Source: Treponema sp. (GTDB lineage: Bacteria; Spirochaetota; Spirochaetia; Treponematales; Treponemataceae). Taken from it: a stretch of DNA of 64,000 bases. The stretch lies in assembly GCA_016293495.1 (NCBI GenBank), contig JAEDED010000001.1:105824-169823 (forward strand), given 5' to 3'. Position numbers and translations under genes: made by a program. The notes below the pieces were generated by a model. It searched no databases, was not told the DNA's origin, and was given only the letters and a program-made list of their open reading frames with translations. This document shows positions 33,076-42,176 of the stretch, piece after piece; positions within the stretch are counted from its first letter, which is position 1, and each line of letters starts with the position of its first letter.

Positions 33076-35425
33076 AAAATTTTCAGCCCTGTGGATTGCG
33101 GTTCACGGGCTTGTTTTTTTATTACTGGCAGTTCTGTTTTTTACCGGAACAAAATTTAAAATTAATACAAACCTTTTTGATATTCTTCCTGATTCAAATG
33201 CAAGTCGCGAAGTCAGTAAAGCCGATGCTGCGTTGAGTGCCAGAACAGGCCGTGTGTTTATGGTGCTGGTAAAGAGCAATTCCTTTGATAAATCAAAAGA
33301 GGCAGCTGAAGCTTTTTACAACGAATTGAACGCAGAAGAAAATAATTCCTGTTTTGAAAAACTTTCACTTTATATGAATAACGATTCTGTAAATGAGGTT
33401 AACGATTATTATTTTAAGAACCGTTATTTTCTTCTTGAAGAAGAAGTGTCCGAAAACTTGAATACAGAAAGAGGTCTTAATGATTTTCTTCTTGATTCAC
33501 AGATGTGTCTGTTCAACAGTTTAGGAACAATTAAAAATATTGAAGAAGATCCATTTGATCTTTCTGAAATTGAAATAACAAGTACCCTGGCAAAAGTTCT
33601 TAACAACGGAACTGGTATGAATATGCTGGACGGTGTTCTTTGCTGTTATAAAGACGATTTTTGTTATGTAATGCTCAGAGGTCTTTTAAGTCCTGAAGGT
33701 GCTTCGATTACAAACAACAACAGCGGTGTTAAAAAAATTTATGATGCTGTTGAAAAATTAAAAGCTGCAGAAGAAAATAATGAAGTGGAATTTATTTATT
33801 CTGGAGTTCCGTTCCACAGTTATGAAAGTTCTTCATCAGCGCAGAAAGAAATAACATTGATTTCGATTATTTCAATGGTTCTGATAATCGCACTTTGTAT
33901 TTATTTCTTCAGGAATATTCTGCCGGTAATATCTTCGATTATTGCGATTACACTTTCTGCGGTATTTGCGCTTTCTTCAGTTCTGATTGTATTTAAGCAG
34001 ATTCACATTTTAACATTTGTATTTGGTACAACTCTTATCGGTACTTGTCTTGATTACAGCGTTCATTTTTTTGTGCGATGGAAAGGTGACGGCAGACTGA
34101 AGACAGGTTCAGAAATCAGAAAAAGTCTTTTTAAGGGAATTACGCTTTCGCTTGTTTCGACAGAGTTTTGTTACCTGATTTTATGTTTTGCGCCGTTTAT
34201 GCTTTTAAAACAGGTTGCAGTTTTTTCTTTAACAGGCATTTTAAGTTCATACCTTACGGTAATTTGTATTTATCCGCTGTTCAAGGAACCAAAGGTTAAA
34301 AAAGAACTTACGCTTACAAAAACTTTTGTGAAGGCTCAGAAAATTTCTGGTAAGGTTAAATCGGGTTTGTTTGCTGCAATAGTTATCGCGTTCATCGTAA
34401 TTTCACTTTGCTCAAGACAGAACATAAGAATAGACAACAACCTTAAGTCTTTTTATACAATGACGGGTAAGCTTCTTGAAAACGAGACTGAGGCTAATAC
34501 AGTTCTCGATTCAGGATCGAAGGGCTGGTATTTTATCGTGAGAGGCGATTCAAAAGACCAGGTTCTTGAAAATGAAGTTCAGCTCTGTAAAAAGCTGGAT
34601 GCATTTATTTCAAAGGATTCAAAATCGAAAATGACCTACAATGCGACAAGCAAGTATGTTCCTTCTAAAACAAAACAGCAGAAATCATACCGCTCGTTCG
34701 AATACCTTTTTGATGAACTTATTAATCAGTACATTCTTCTTGGCTATGACATTAAAGAAGCGCAAAAACTGAAAGAAGAATTAATTGAAAATTATTACAG
34801 TCAGAAAGATAACTTTATTGATGTAGAAAAAGAAATTCCACAGTTTATGCAGGAAGCTGTTTCGAATCTCTGGATTGGTCAGGTTGAAGACAGATATTAC
34901 AGTGTAGTAATGCCAATGCATTTTGAAGATTCAGATTATTGTAAGCAGCTTGCATCAGAAGATGAAAATGTATTCTTTGTAAACAAAGTTCAGGATGTAA
35001 GCGGGGAATTAAATGTACTTACAAAACAGATGATTGTTTTTCTTGCAATAGCATTTGCGGTAATGATTGTAATAATGTTCTTCTTTTATAACTGGAAAAA
35101 GGTTTTAAAAATTATTGCAATTCCGATGGTGACAGTTCTTGCATGTGTTGCTGTTTTTGCAGCATGCAATATTCCGCTGGGATTTTTCAGTATTACAGGA
35201 ATAATTCTGGTTTTTGGATTAAGTATCGATTACATTATTTATTCCGTTGAAAGCAGTGAGGTTGAGAATACAGTTGCGATTGTACTTTCGTTTATTTCAA
35301 GTGCGATTTCGTTCGGCGCTCTGGCATTAAGTACGTTTGCGCCGGTATTCATGTTTGGACTTGCAGTATTTGCTGGTTTGACAACTGCCGTTGTCTGTAC
35401 AATATTATTAAAATCTTTACGATAA
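33050..35425 (+). CDS. MMPL-family exporter
   Basis: 791 residues, RND-type. One helix at 14-30, a large periplasmic loop, five helices (about 265-410), a helix near 440, a second loop, then five helices (about 645-790) with LVFGTTLIGTCLDYSVHFFV-like and GLSIDYIIYSVESSE segments; the Asp in each is the family's proton relay. It ends the cluster and should export the lipid product, as ApeM does. Last gene before lspA, whose own promoter overlaps its stop codon. Confidence 0.9.
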   Translation: MKQNTLKNKKFSALWIAVHGLVFLLLAVLFFTGTKFKINTNLFDILPDSNASREVSKADAALSARTGRVFMVLVKSNSFDKSKEAAEAFYNELNAEENNSCFEKLSLYMNNDSVNEVNDYYFKNRYFLLEEEVSENLNTERGLNDFLLDSQMCLFNSLGTIKNIEEDPFDLSEIEITSTLAKVLNNGTGMNMLDGVLCCYKDDFCYVMLRGLLSPEGASITNNNSGVKKIYDAVEKLKAAEENNEVEFIYSGVPFHSYESSSSAQKEITLISIISMVLIIALCIYFFRNILPVISSIIAITLSAVFALSSVLIVFKQIHILTFVFGTTLIGTCLDYSVHFFVRWKGDGRLKTGSEIRKSLFKGITLSLVSTEFCYLILCFAPFMLLKQVAVFSLTGILSSYLTVICIYPLFKEPKVKKELTLTKTFVKAQKISGKVKSGLFAAIVIAFIVISLCSRQNIRIDNNLKSFYTMTGKLLENETEANTVLDSGSKGWYFIVRGDSKDQVLENEVQLCKKLDAFISKDSKSKMTYNATSKYVPSKTKQQKSYRSFEYLFDELINQYILLGYDIKEAQKLKEELIENYYSQKDNFIDVEKEIPQFMQEAVSNLWIGQVEDRYYSVVMPMHFEDSDYCKQLASEDENVFFVNKVQDVSGELNVLTKQMIVFLAIAFAVMIVIMFFFYNWKKVLKIIAIPMVTVLACVAVFAACNIPLGFFSITGIILVFGLSIDYIIYSVESSEVENTVAIVLSFISSAISFGALALSTFAPVFMFGLAVFAGLTTAVVCTILLKSLR

Positions 35426-35444
35426 AACTTATAATTGGTATATT
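35416..35444 (+). promoter_or_regulatory. lspA promoter, probably leaderless
   Basis: TTTACG (35416-35421), 17-base spacer, TATATT (35439-35444), 6 bases to the ATG at 35451. No ribosome site. Confidence 0.45.
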
Positions 35445-35450
35445 TATAAT

Positions 35451-36062
35451 ATGGAAAAACAGGAAACAAAAGAAACATTTTTGAAGAAAATAAAACAAAA
35501 TAAAGAGAAACTTTTGCCATTTATTCTCTGTGCAGTTGCAATTATTTCTGATCAGGTAACAAAAGCAATTGTAGCTGCCAATGTTGCGGTTGGAGAAACT
35601 TCGTGGTCATGCTTTAACGGATTTTTTGCGATTACTCACAGAAGAAATCCTGGTGTTGCATTCAGTCTTGGAGCAACCTGGCCATTGTGGATGCGAAAAT
35701 TCATTTTTATTGTAATTCCGATTCTGGTAATTGCTTACGTAATCAAGCTTTATATGAAAAGTGAAGAACTTACTAAATTACAGCGCTGGTCAATCTGCGG
35801 TGTAATTGGTGGTGGAATTGGAAACTTGATTGACCGTACATTATGGCCGCATGAAGGTGTAATTGATTTTATTGACGTTCAGTGGTTTGGATGGACTGAA
35901 TCGCCATTCAGTTTTTTCAGAATGGACAGATTTGCTACTTTCAATGTTGGTGATTCATTTGTTGTGGTATGCGGTGCGATTCTTATAGTAACATTCCTCG
36001 TAATGTATGCCAAACAGTCAAAAGAAGCTAAAAAAGAAAAAGCTGCAAAAAAGAATAAATAA
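35451..36062 (+). CDS. lspA: Lipoprotein signal peptidase
   Basis: 203 residues, four membrane helices. Conserved segments: ISDQVTKAIV, RRNPGVAFSLGA, GGGIGNLIDRTLWPHEGVID and ATFNVGDSFVV; the aspartates in the last two are the catalytic pair. The last motif has Gly where Ala is usual. Basic extensions at both ends make it longer than the usual 160-170. It cuts signal peptides before the lipobox cysteine; many lipoproteins in this window are its substrates. Confidence 0.95.
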   Translation: MEKQETKETFLKKIKQNKEKLLPFILCAVAIISDQVTKAIVAANVAVGETSWSCFNGFFAITHRRNPGVAFSLGATWPLWMRKFIFIVIPILVIAYVIKLYMKSEELTKLQRWSICGVIGGGIGNLIDRTLWPHEGVIDFIDVQWFGWTESPFSFFRMDRFATFNVGDSFVVVCGAILIVTFLVMYAKQSKEAKKEKAAKKNK

Positions 36063-36073
36063 AGGAGTTCAAA

Positions 36074-36451
36074 ATGACAGAAGAAGAATTAAAAGGTATT
36101 AATGCACCTGATAAAACTCAAATTTCACCAAAGAAAAGAAAAATAAATACATCTGTTTTTACAGTTGTAATGACAATCCTCAACCTTGTTTATACAGTTT
36201 GTCTTGTATTTCTTATCATGCTTGGATGTCTCTGGGTTGTTAATGAATATAAAATCGGAATTTCATCAGAAGATGCAATTGCTACTACGTCAAATATTGT
36301 TCTGTGGGTTTCTGTAATCAGCGGAATCGTTCTCGGATTTTTCCTTTCAAAGCTTCTTAACAGACTGTTTATTAAACTTTTTAAGCTTGAAGATAAACTT
36401 GAAAAGAGTTATGTAGACCGTGTGTTCGGCCGTGATAAGCTGACCTGGTAG
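36074..36451 (+). CDS. Small membrane protein, function unknown
   Basis: 125 residues: a polar N-terminus (1-28), a helix (VVMTILNLVYTVCLVFLIML, about 31-52), a short loop, a second helix (VLWVSVISGIVLGFFLSKLL, about 75-95) and a charged end. It follows lspA after 11 bases behind AAAGGAG, so it belongs to the same transcript. No family recognised. Confidence 0.75.
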   Translation: MTEEELKGINAPDKTQISPKKRKINTSVFTVVMTILNLVYTVCLVFLIMLGCLWVVNEYKIGISSEDAIATTSNIVLWVSVISGIVLGFFLSKLLNRLFIKLFKLEDKLEKSYVDRVFGRDKLTW

Positions 36452-36473
36452 ATTAAATAAATTATCTGTTAAG

Positions 36474-37055
36474 TTAACTTTTACGCTTAGTAACAGCGAT
36501 ACCATCACCCAGAGTTAAGAATTCAGTTTCGAACTCTGGGTTTTCTTTTAAGAAGTCGATGTATTTACGGATCTTTTTAACGAGCTTGATTGTACTGTAG
36601 TTATGAGTAAGACTAAGGTCGTCAACCATTCCATGGAACGAGAGATTGTCGCTTATAAATACGCCTCTGTCTGACAGATTGTTCTGAAAGTGTTCGAAGA
36701 ACTTGCGGTACTGCGCCTTAGGACCATCAATAAAAATCAAATCAAACTTCTGTTCAAAATTAAAAGTGGCTGCGTCACCGAGAAATACAAACAGGCGTTC
36801 CATCAGTCCGTTATCTGCAACATTCTTAACCGCTTCCTGATAGCGTTCAATATCAAATTCAATCGTATACACAAAAACGTCATCTTTAGTCTTTGCAAAA
36901 CGAATGGAAGAATAACCGATTCCGGTTCCTATTTCGAGAACTGTTTTTACGTCATGTTCAACGATATAGTTGCAGATAAAGTCAATTCCTTCATCCTTCA
37001 TGATAGGAACAGAGTGAGTCTTTGCGAATTTTTTAATCTGTTTGATTTCTTCCAT
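36474..37055 (-). CDS. SAM-dependent O-methyltransferase (COMT-like)
   Basis: 193 residues from the ATG chosen (MEEIKQIKKFAKTHSVPIMK). The SAM site is VLEIGTGIGYSSIRFA, followed by FVYTIEFDIERYQEAV and the metal-binding FDLIFIDGPKAQYRKF and VFISDNLSF. This is the small catechol-type methyltransferase family (YrrM). The open frame extends 36 codons upstream, but that stretch runs into the terminator of the permease gene (37154-37200), which rules it out. Substrate unknown. Confidence 0.88.
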   Translation of the reverse strand: MEEIKQIKKFAKTHSVPIMKDEGIDFICNYIVEHDVKTVLEIGTGIGYSSIRFAKTKDDVFVYTIEFDIERYQEAVKNVADNGLMERLFVFLGDAATFNFEQKFDLIFIDGPKAQYRKFFEHFQNNLSDRGVFISDNLSFHGMVDDLSLTHNYSTIKLVKKIRKYIDFLKENPEFETEFLTLGDGIAVTKRKS

Positions 37056-37153
37056 TGTGAAGGTATTGTAATAAAAAATCGGTCGTTTGGGTAGGGAGTG
37101 CGTTGATTGGTTTTGAGTCTGTGAAATAATTATGAAAATAATGAAGGGCAAAT

Positions 37154-37200
37154 AAAAAGGCACATAACAGAAAAATGATTTTCTGTTATGTGCCTTTTTT
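37154..37200. terminator. Strong terminator of the permease gene
   Basis: A stem of about 20 pairs, AAAAGGCACATAACAGAAAA against its complement, with a 4-base loop and T/A runs on both sides. Confidence 0.92.
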
Positions 37201-37226
37201 GTTGGTAATTAACTATTTACGGTTAA

Positions 37227-38564
37227 TTATTTTACAGCTTCAAAAATGATTTCTGCTAAGAAGATAACTGCTAAAACCCATGTAACAACTGGAATTTCTT
37301 TAGTTTTCTTTGCACAAATTTTTGTGATTACGTATGTAATGATTCCGTACATAATACCTTTTGAAATTGAGTAAGCAAAAGGCATTGTGATGATTGTAAT
37401 GAATGCTGGGATTCCTTCTGTAGGATCGTCAAATTTGATATCAACAACAGATTTCATCATCAAGTATCCAACGAAGATCAATGCAGGAGCTGTAGCAGCT
37501 GAAGGAATCAAAAGGAATACCTGGCTGAACAACAATGAAACGAGGAACAATACTGCTGTAAATACAGAAGCAAGACCTGTGCGTCCACCAGTACCAACAC
37601 CTGCTGAAGATTCAACATATGATGTTACTGTAGAAGTACCAAGACAAGCACCAACAACTGTACCAACTGAGTCAGCAAGGAGAGCGCCTTTAGCGTTAAG
37701 AACGTTTCCGTCTTTGTCTTTGAGATTTCCCTGTTCTGCAACACCGAGCAATGTTCCGATTGTATCGAACAAGTCTGTAAAGAGGAATGTAATAAGGATT
37801 ACAATGAATTTTCCGAGAACTGCAATTGAGAATACTCCGTCAGCTCCCATACATGTTCCTTTCCAGTCAAATGCGAAGAAGTAAGGTGCATCTGGTGCAG
37901 ATACTGCTTTGAATCCTTCTGGAATTTTTGTAACGCCCATTGGAATACCAATAAGAGTTGTGATTACGATACCGATGAGGATTGCTCCTGGAACTTTCAA
38001 TGTATAAAGAATGATTGTGATGATAAGACCAATGATTGCAAGGAGTGCTGCTGCATTTTCCATCTTAAATGTAACGAATCCAATGATTGTACCTGTTTGA
38101 GAAGAAACAATGCCTGCATTTGCAAGACCGATGATTGCAATGAAAAGACCGATACCAACAGCTACTGCTTTTTTAAGGTTGTCAGGAATTGATTTGATGA
38201 TTGCTTCGCGAATTCCACAGAGAGAAAGAAGGATAAAGATAATACCTTCAACGAGAACTGCTGTTAAAGCAAGCTGCCAAGTACAACCCATTCCCTTAAC
38301 TACAGTGTATGTGAAGAAAGCGTTGAGACCCATTCCTGGTGCTAATGCAACTGGAAGGTTAGCAATAAATGCCATAACCAATGTTGCAACTGCTGCTGAA
38401 ACTGCTGTTGCAGTAAATACTGCACTTGGATTCATTCCAGTTAAACCAAGCATGCCTGGGTTTACTGCCAAGATATAAGCCATTGCGAGGAATGTTGTAA
38501 GACCTGCAACGAGTTCGCGGCCTACTGTTGTTCCTCTTTCTTTAAGATGAAATAATTTGTCCAT
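37227..38564 (-). CDS. NCS2/AzgA-like purine permease
   Basis: 445 residues, about 13 membrane helices. Family segments: GRELVAGLTTFLAMAYILAV at the start, NPSAVFTATAVSAAVATLVM, LPVALAPGMGLNAFFTYTVV and the GTSTVTSYVESSAGVGTGGR segment that forms the substrate site. Members take up adenine, guanine or hypoxanthine with protons. AGGAGGAGATGA precedes the ATG. It has its own terminator. Confidence 0.93.
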   Translation of the reverse strand: MDKLFHLKERGTTVGRELVAGLTTFLAMAYILAVNPGMLGLTGMNPSAVFTATAVSAAVATLVMAFIANLPVALAPGMGLNAFFTYTVVKGMGCTWQLALTAVLVEGIIFILLSLCGIREAIIKSIPDNLKKAVAVGIGLFIAIIGLANAGIVSSQTGTIIGFVTFKMENAAALLAIIGLIITIILYTLKVPGAILIGIVITTLIGIPMGVTKIPEGFKAVSAPDAPYFFAFDWKGTCMGADGVFSIAVLGKFIVILITFLFTDLFDTIGTLLGVAEQGNLKDKDGNVLNAKGALLADSVGTVVGACLGTSTVTSYVESSAGVGTGGRTGLASVFTAVLFLVSLLFSQVFLLIPSAATAPALIFVGYLMMKSVVDIKFDDPTEGIPAFITIITMPFAYSISKGIMYGIITYVITKICAKKTKEIPVVTWVLAVIFLAEIIFEAVK

Positions 38565-38626
38565 TCATCTCCTCCTATTTTATTGTTAATAATACTCTAG
38601 CACTATTTTTCATAGAATTAAAGGTC

Positions 38627-38655
38627 TTGAATAAAGTCTTTTTAAAAATTATTAT
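38627..38655 (+). promoter_or_regulatory. Promoter, probably leaderless
   Basis: TTGAAT (38627-38632), 17-base spacer, TATTAT (38650-38655), 6 bases to the ATG at 38662. Confidence 0.65.
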
Positions 38656-38661
38656 ACGGTT

Positions 38662-39207
38662 ATGGGGAAAGATTCATCAAACATAATTAATCAGATCGTA
38701 GACCAGGATGTTAGAAAAGCAATTGAAAATCTTCTTGCTGGTTCAAGCGAAAAAGAAATCACAAAAGCTGCAGATGTTATTGTAAAAGATTTTGGTGCAT
38801 CAAGTGCTTTGTTCTCAAAAGAAGCTGATGACTTTGCAGAAAAGCTTATTTCAAGTTTTCAGAAAAACCTTACTCTTTTAATTCAGAAAACATGGGTAGA
38901 AGAAGCAGATGCTGATCTTAAAGATCAGGTTCTTTATAAACTTGCAGAATATTGTAAAGTAATTTCAAAAGGAAAATGGTCAAACGCTTACGCAGAATTT
39001 CTTCAGATTATCAGTGACGTTGTTTACCTTATGTTTGGTGCTATGACAAAAACTGATGACTTTATGGAATACGCACTCCGCATTGACCCCGAATTCGGTC
39101 TTTTCTGGTATTACATCAAGAGCCTCCCGACAGAAGGCGCAGAAATGGATAACGATAAGAGCCGAGTTGTAATGCTGCTTGGAATGTACTTTCTCGCTAA
39201 TTACTAA
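38662..39207 (+). CDS. Uncharacterised helical protein
   Basis: 181 residues, no signal peptide or membrane helix; predicted mostly helical from its pattern (DVRKAIENLLAGSSEKEITK, then WVEEADADLKDQVLYKLAEY). No family recognised, though the style is that of spirochaete-specific conserved proteins. It has its own promoter and terminator and stands upstream of proA. Cytosolic location is likely. Confidence 0.7.
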   Translation: MGKDSSNIINQIVDQDVRKAIENLLAGSSEKEITKAADVIVKDFGASSALFSKEADDFAEKLISSFQKNLTLLIQKTWVEEADADLKDQVLYKLAEYCKVISKGKWSNAYAEFLQIISDVVYLMFGAMTKTDDFMEYALRIDPEFGLFWYYIKSLPTEGAEMDNDKSRVVMLLGMYFLANY

Positions 39208-39219
39208 TTCGAAACACAC

Positions 39220-39250
39220 AACCGGGACTTTTATCAGTTCCGGTTTTTTT
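39220..39250 (+). terminator. Intrinsic terminator
   Basis: A 10-pair stem AACCGGGACT/AGTTCCGGTT (one G-T pair) followed by seven T. Confidence 0.9.
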
Positions 39251-39313
39251 GTTTTAAATATAATGGCTTGCAGAATATCTGTCGGCTTTAAAAATTCACT
39301 TATGGAGAAAAGT

Positions 39314-40588
39314 ATGAATCTTGAGAATGCATATGTTTCGTTAAGAAAGGCCAGTGAAAAGCTTGCTCTTCAGAAGGCAGATAAAAAGAACAAGGCGCTT
39401 GCAGTTGTTGCAGACGCGCTGGATAAAAACAGAGCTGCAATTCTTGCCGCTAACAAAGAAGATATGAACGACGGCCGCGCAAACGGCTTGAGCGAATCAA
39501 TTCTTGACCGCCTTATGCTTGATGACAAACGCATTGATGGAATCATCGCAAGCCTTCGAGACGTTATCGGACAGACAGATCCTATCGGCGAAGAAATCGG
39601 CGGCTGGAAAACACCAAACGGTTTGAACATCCGTCAGGTTAGAGTTCCAATGGGAGTTGTTGCAATCATCTACGAAAACCGCCCTAACGTAACAGTTGAT
39701 GCCTTCAGCCTTGCATATAAAAGCGGAAACGCAATTCTCCTGCGCGGTTCCTCTTCTTCATACAAATCAAATGTCGCAATTGTTGATGTAATCAAAAAGG
39801 CACTCGAAAGCGCTAAAGAATACGAAGGAATTCCTGAAGCAATCGAACTAGTTGAAGTTAACGGACACAGTCACGATGACGTAAACCAGATTTTGAATGC
39901 AGTCGGAAAAATTGACGTAGTACTTCCACGTGGTGGTAAAAAGCTTATTGCCAATGTTGTAAGCAATGCCCGCGTGCCGGTTATCGAAACAGGAAGCGGT
40001 GTATGTCACCTTTACATTGATGACGATGCCGATCTTGAAATGGCAGTAAAGATTGCAGAAAACGCAAAGATCCAGCGCCCGAGTGTTTGTAATGCAATTG
40101 AATGCGTGCTTGTAAACGAAAAAGTTACTGACACATTCTTACCAATGATGGCAAAGAATTTTGCAGGTCGTGTAGTGATGCATGCTGACGAAAGGGCATT
40201 TGCAATCCTTAATGGTATTAAAGAAACTGAAGGTAAGCTTTTGAAGGCAACTGAAGAAGATTACGGTAATGAATACCTTGATTATGCGTGCTGTGTAAAA
40301 GTGGTGGCTGATGTAGAAAGTGCAGTGGAATATATAAATTCCCACAATACAAAGCATTCTGAAAGCATCATTACAAACAACCGCGCTCACGCAAGATTAT
40401 TCCAGTCACGCGTTGATGCAAGCTGTGTTTATGTTAACGCTTCAACAAGATTTACTGACGGCGGGGAATTTGGATTCGGTGCTGAACTTGGAATCAGTAC
40501 ACAGAAGCTTCATGCCAGAGGTCCAATGGGAATCAAGGCGCTTACAACAACAAAGTATCTTATCGACGGTGACGGTCAGATAAGATAA
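39314..40588 (+). CDS. proA: Gamma-glutamyl phosphate reductase
   Basis: 424 residues from the ATG at 39314 (MNLENAYVSLRKASEKLALQ), which has GGAG 6 bases upstream; the frame is open 45 codons earlier through the terminator of the previous gene, which is not credible. Catalytic cysteine in QRPSVCNAIECVLV; ends with FTDGGEFGFGAELGISTQKL and HARGPMGIKALTTTKY. Second step of proline synthesis from glutamate. The partner proB lies 1.6 kb downstream, separated by an opposite-strand GH32 gene. Confidence 0.96.
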   Translation: MNLENAYVSLRKASEKLALQKADKKNKALAVVADALDKNRAAILAANKEDMNDGRANGLSESILDRLMLDDKRIDGIIASLRDVIGQTDPIGEEIGGWKTPNGLNIRQVRVPMGVVAIIYENRPNVTVDAFSLAYKSGNAILLRGSSSSYKSNVAIVDVIKKALESAKEYEGIPEAIELVEVNGHSHDDVNQILNAVGKIDVVLPRGGKKLIANVVSNARVPVIETGSGVCHLYIDDDADLEMAVKIAENAKIQRPSVCNAIECVLVNEKVTDTFLPMMAKNFAGRVVMHADERAFAILNGIKETEGKLLKATEEDYGNEYLDYACCVKVVADVESAVEYINSHNTKHSESIITNNRAHARLFQSRVDASCVYVNASTRFTDGGEFGFGAELGISTQKLHARGPMGIKALTTTKYLIDGDGQIR

Positions 40589-40625
40589 AGACTGTTAGAT
40601 AAATTGTTCTATCTGACAAAAAAAT

Positions 40626-40672
40626 GACTGCCTTTAGAGTTTTTGACAACTACTAAGGCAGTCTTTTTTTAT
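40626..40672. terminator. Bidirectional terminator between proA and GH32
   Basis: GACTGCCTTTAG (40626-40637) pairs with CTAAGGCAGTC (40653-40663), followed by a T-run; an A-run precedes it. Confidence 0.88.
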
Positions 40673-42111
40673 TTAATATTTATAATCTTAAAATTAAGTC
40701 CGTAAGTTAATGATGAATCAATTGTAATCTTACGGACATTTTTATTTAAGAAATAAGCATTAGTAAATACCTTTTCTCCACCGTTGATAAAGCATTCACA
40801 GGAATTGGTATCAAAGATGAATCTGAAAGTAATAAGCTTGTTTTTCGAAGCTGTCACGGCAACAGAACGCCTGTTAATTGCCCCGCCGTTGTTGATTGAA
40901 TTGCTTCTGTCAAAGGATAATTCCATTTTGTTTGAATCAAAATTGAGGTCAACAGAACCGCCTTTGTCGTCAGAAACAGTAACTGTAAACTGTTCGTTGT
41001 CGGGATTTTCTGCCTTTGTGTCAGGAACGCGGGCAATTAAGGTAAGATCGCACTGAGGGTAATTTTGCTTGGTGAATCTTGCAGTCATGTTCTTGTATAT
41101 GAAGCCTGAAAGGAAAGGAAGGTTTTCGACCATCTTTTCGTATTCAGAAACAGGATTCTGGATCAAATAATTGTTCTTAATGACAAGTTCTCTTGGCATT
41201 ATCATCATTCCTGACCAGTCATTGCCTTCTGGAGTCAGATATGATTCCCAGGACTGGAGCCACGCAATCATTATTCTTCTACCGTCAGGCGCTTCTGTAG
41301 TCTGAGGGGCGTAAAAATCAATACCGTAATCTAATTCTGCTGCGGTAAAGTTGTTTTCGGGACGAACATCGGGTGTAAAAACAGCTTTATCCATATCAAG
41401 AGTTCCGGTCATGTACACGGAATTGTTACCGTCATGGAATCCTTTTTCGCTGTCGGCCTTAACTGACTGAGGGCTTACGATGATTACATCCTTGCTGTCA
41501 AGCTTGAAAACATCAGGGCATTCCCACATGCCGCCTATTTCGCCTTTAGTTTCAGCGATTATGTTTTTATACTGCCAGTTAATTAAATCTATAGAAGTAA
41601 AAAGAGCAATTGCTCCGTTGTTATCTGTTTTTTTGATAACAGCAGCGCAATAGTAAGTATTGCCGTCTTTCCAGATTTTTGGATCTCTGAAGTCGGTTTT
41701 ACAGAATTCAGTTTTTACATCTGAAGTTCTAATTACAGGATTATCTGAAAACTTTGAAATCTTTTCTCCGTCATTAACAGCAAGACACTGCTGCTGGATA
41801 TTTTCGTTTCCGTCTTTTGAAACGCCGGTGTACATCAAGTACTGGCAGTCGTTTTCGATTAAAGCAGTTCCGCTGAAGCAGCCTTCGTTATCTGCAGATG
41901 AATCAGGGTAAAGTGCAATCTTCTGTTCTTTCCAGTGCAAGAGGTCTTTTGAAGTTGCGTGGCCCCAATGCATTGGACCCCATTTTGTGTCTTTAGGATT
42001 GTGCTGATAGTAGAGGTGAAATTCCCCTTTAAAAAACGAAAATCCGTTTGGATCGTTCATCCATCCTTTCGGACATGAAAAGTGAAACTTTGGCTTAAAC
42101 TTATTACTCAC
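40669..42111 (-). CDS. GH32 beta-fructosidase, cytoplasmic
   Basis: 480 residues. GH32 motifs in order: WMNDPNGFSFF (nucleophile Asp, about 17), HWGHATSKDLLHW, TDFRDPKIW (RDP), and GGMWECPDVFKL (acid/base Glu), then a C-terminal beta-sandwich (about 330-480). There is no signal peptide, so it should hydrolyse imported sucrose, sucrose-6-phosphate or short fructans. The start is GTG with a TATAAT 7 bases upstream, sharing its promoter region with proB on the other strand. Confidence 0.93.
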   Translation of the reverse strand: MSNKFKPKFHFSCPKGWMNDPNGFSFFKGEFHLYYQHNPKDTKWGPMHWGHATSKDLLHWKEQKIALYPDSSADNEGCFSGTALIENDCQYLMYTGVSKDGNENIQQQCLAVNDGEKISKFSDNPVIRTSDVKTEFCKTDFRDPKIWKDGNTYYCAAVIKKTDNNGAIALFTSIDLINWQYKNIIAETKGEIGGMWECPDVFKLDSKDVIIVSPQSVKADSEKGFHDGNNSVYMTGTLDMDKAVFTPDVRPENNFTAAELDYGIDFYAPQTTEAPDGRRIMIAWLQSWESYLTPEGNDWSGMMIMPRELVIKNNYLIQNPVSEYEKMVENLPFLSGFIYKNMTARFTKQNYPQCDLTLIARVPDTKAENPDNEQFTVTVSDDKGGSVDLNFDSNKMELSFDRSNSINNGGAINRRSVAVTASKNKLITFRFIFDTNSCECFINGGEKVFTNAYFLNKNVRKITIDSSLTYGLNFKIINIK

Positions 42112-42118
42112 AGCTTCA

Positions 42119-42170
42119 ATTATATCGGAATTATCAATAACTTGCTAGAATAGTTTTTAATGTGTATTAT
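42119..42170. promoter_or_regulatory. Overlapping divergent promoters of GH32 and proB
   Basis: For proB: TTGCTA (42142-42147), 17-base spacer, TATTAT (42165-42170), 6 bases to the ATG at 42177. For GH32 on the minus strand: TATAAT (42119-42124), 7 bases to the GTG; its weak -35 is the complement of the proB -35. Both mRNAs look leaderless, and the two promoters compete for the same DNA. Confidence 0.6.
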
Positions 42171-42176
42171 TAAGGA

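Noticed and set aside
24935..35425. Calling the cluster a complete aryl-polyene locus
   Set aside because: Full ketosynthases, ketoreductase and thioesterase are not in the window.
37056..37163. N-terminal extension of the O-methyltransferase
   Set aside because: It would translate into the terminator of the upstream permease gene and has no family similarity.
39179..39313. N-terminal extension of ProA
   Set aside because: It reads through the terminator of the preceding gene; the ATG at 39314 has a proper ribosome site.
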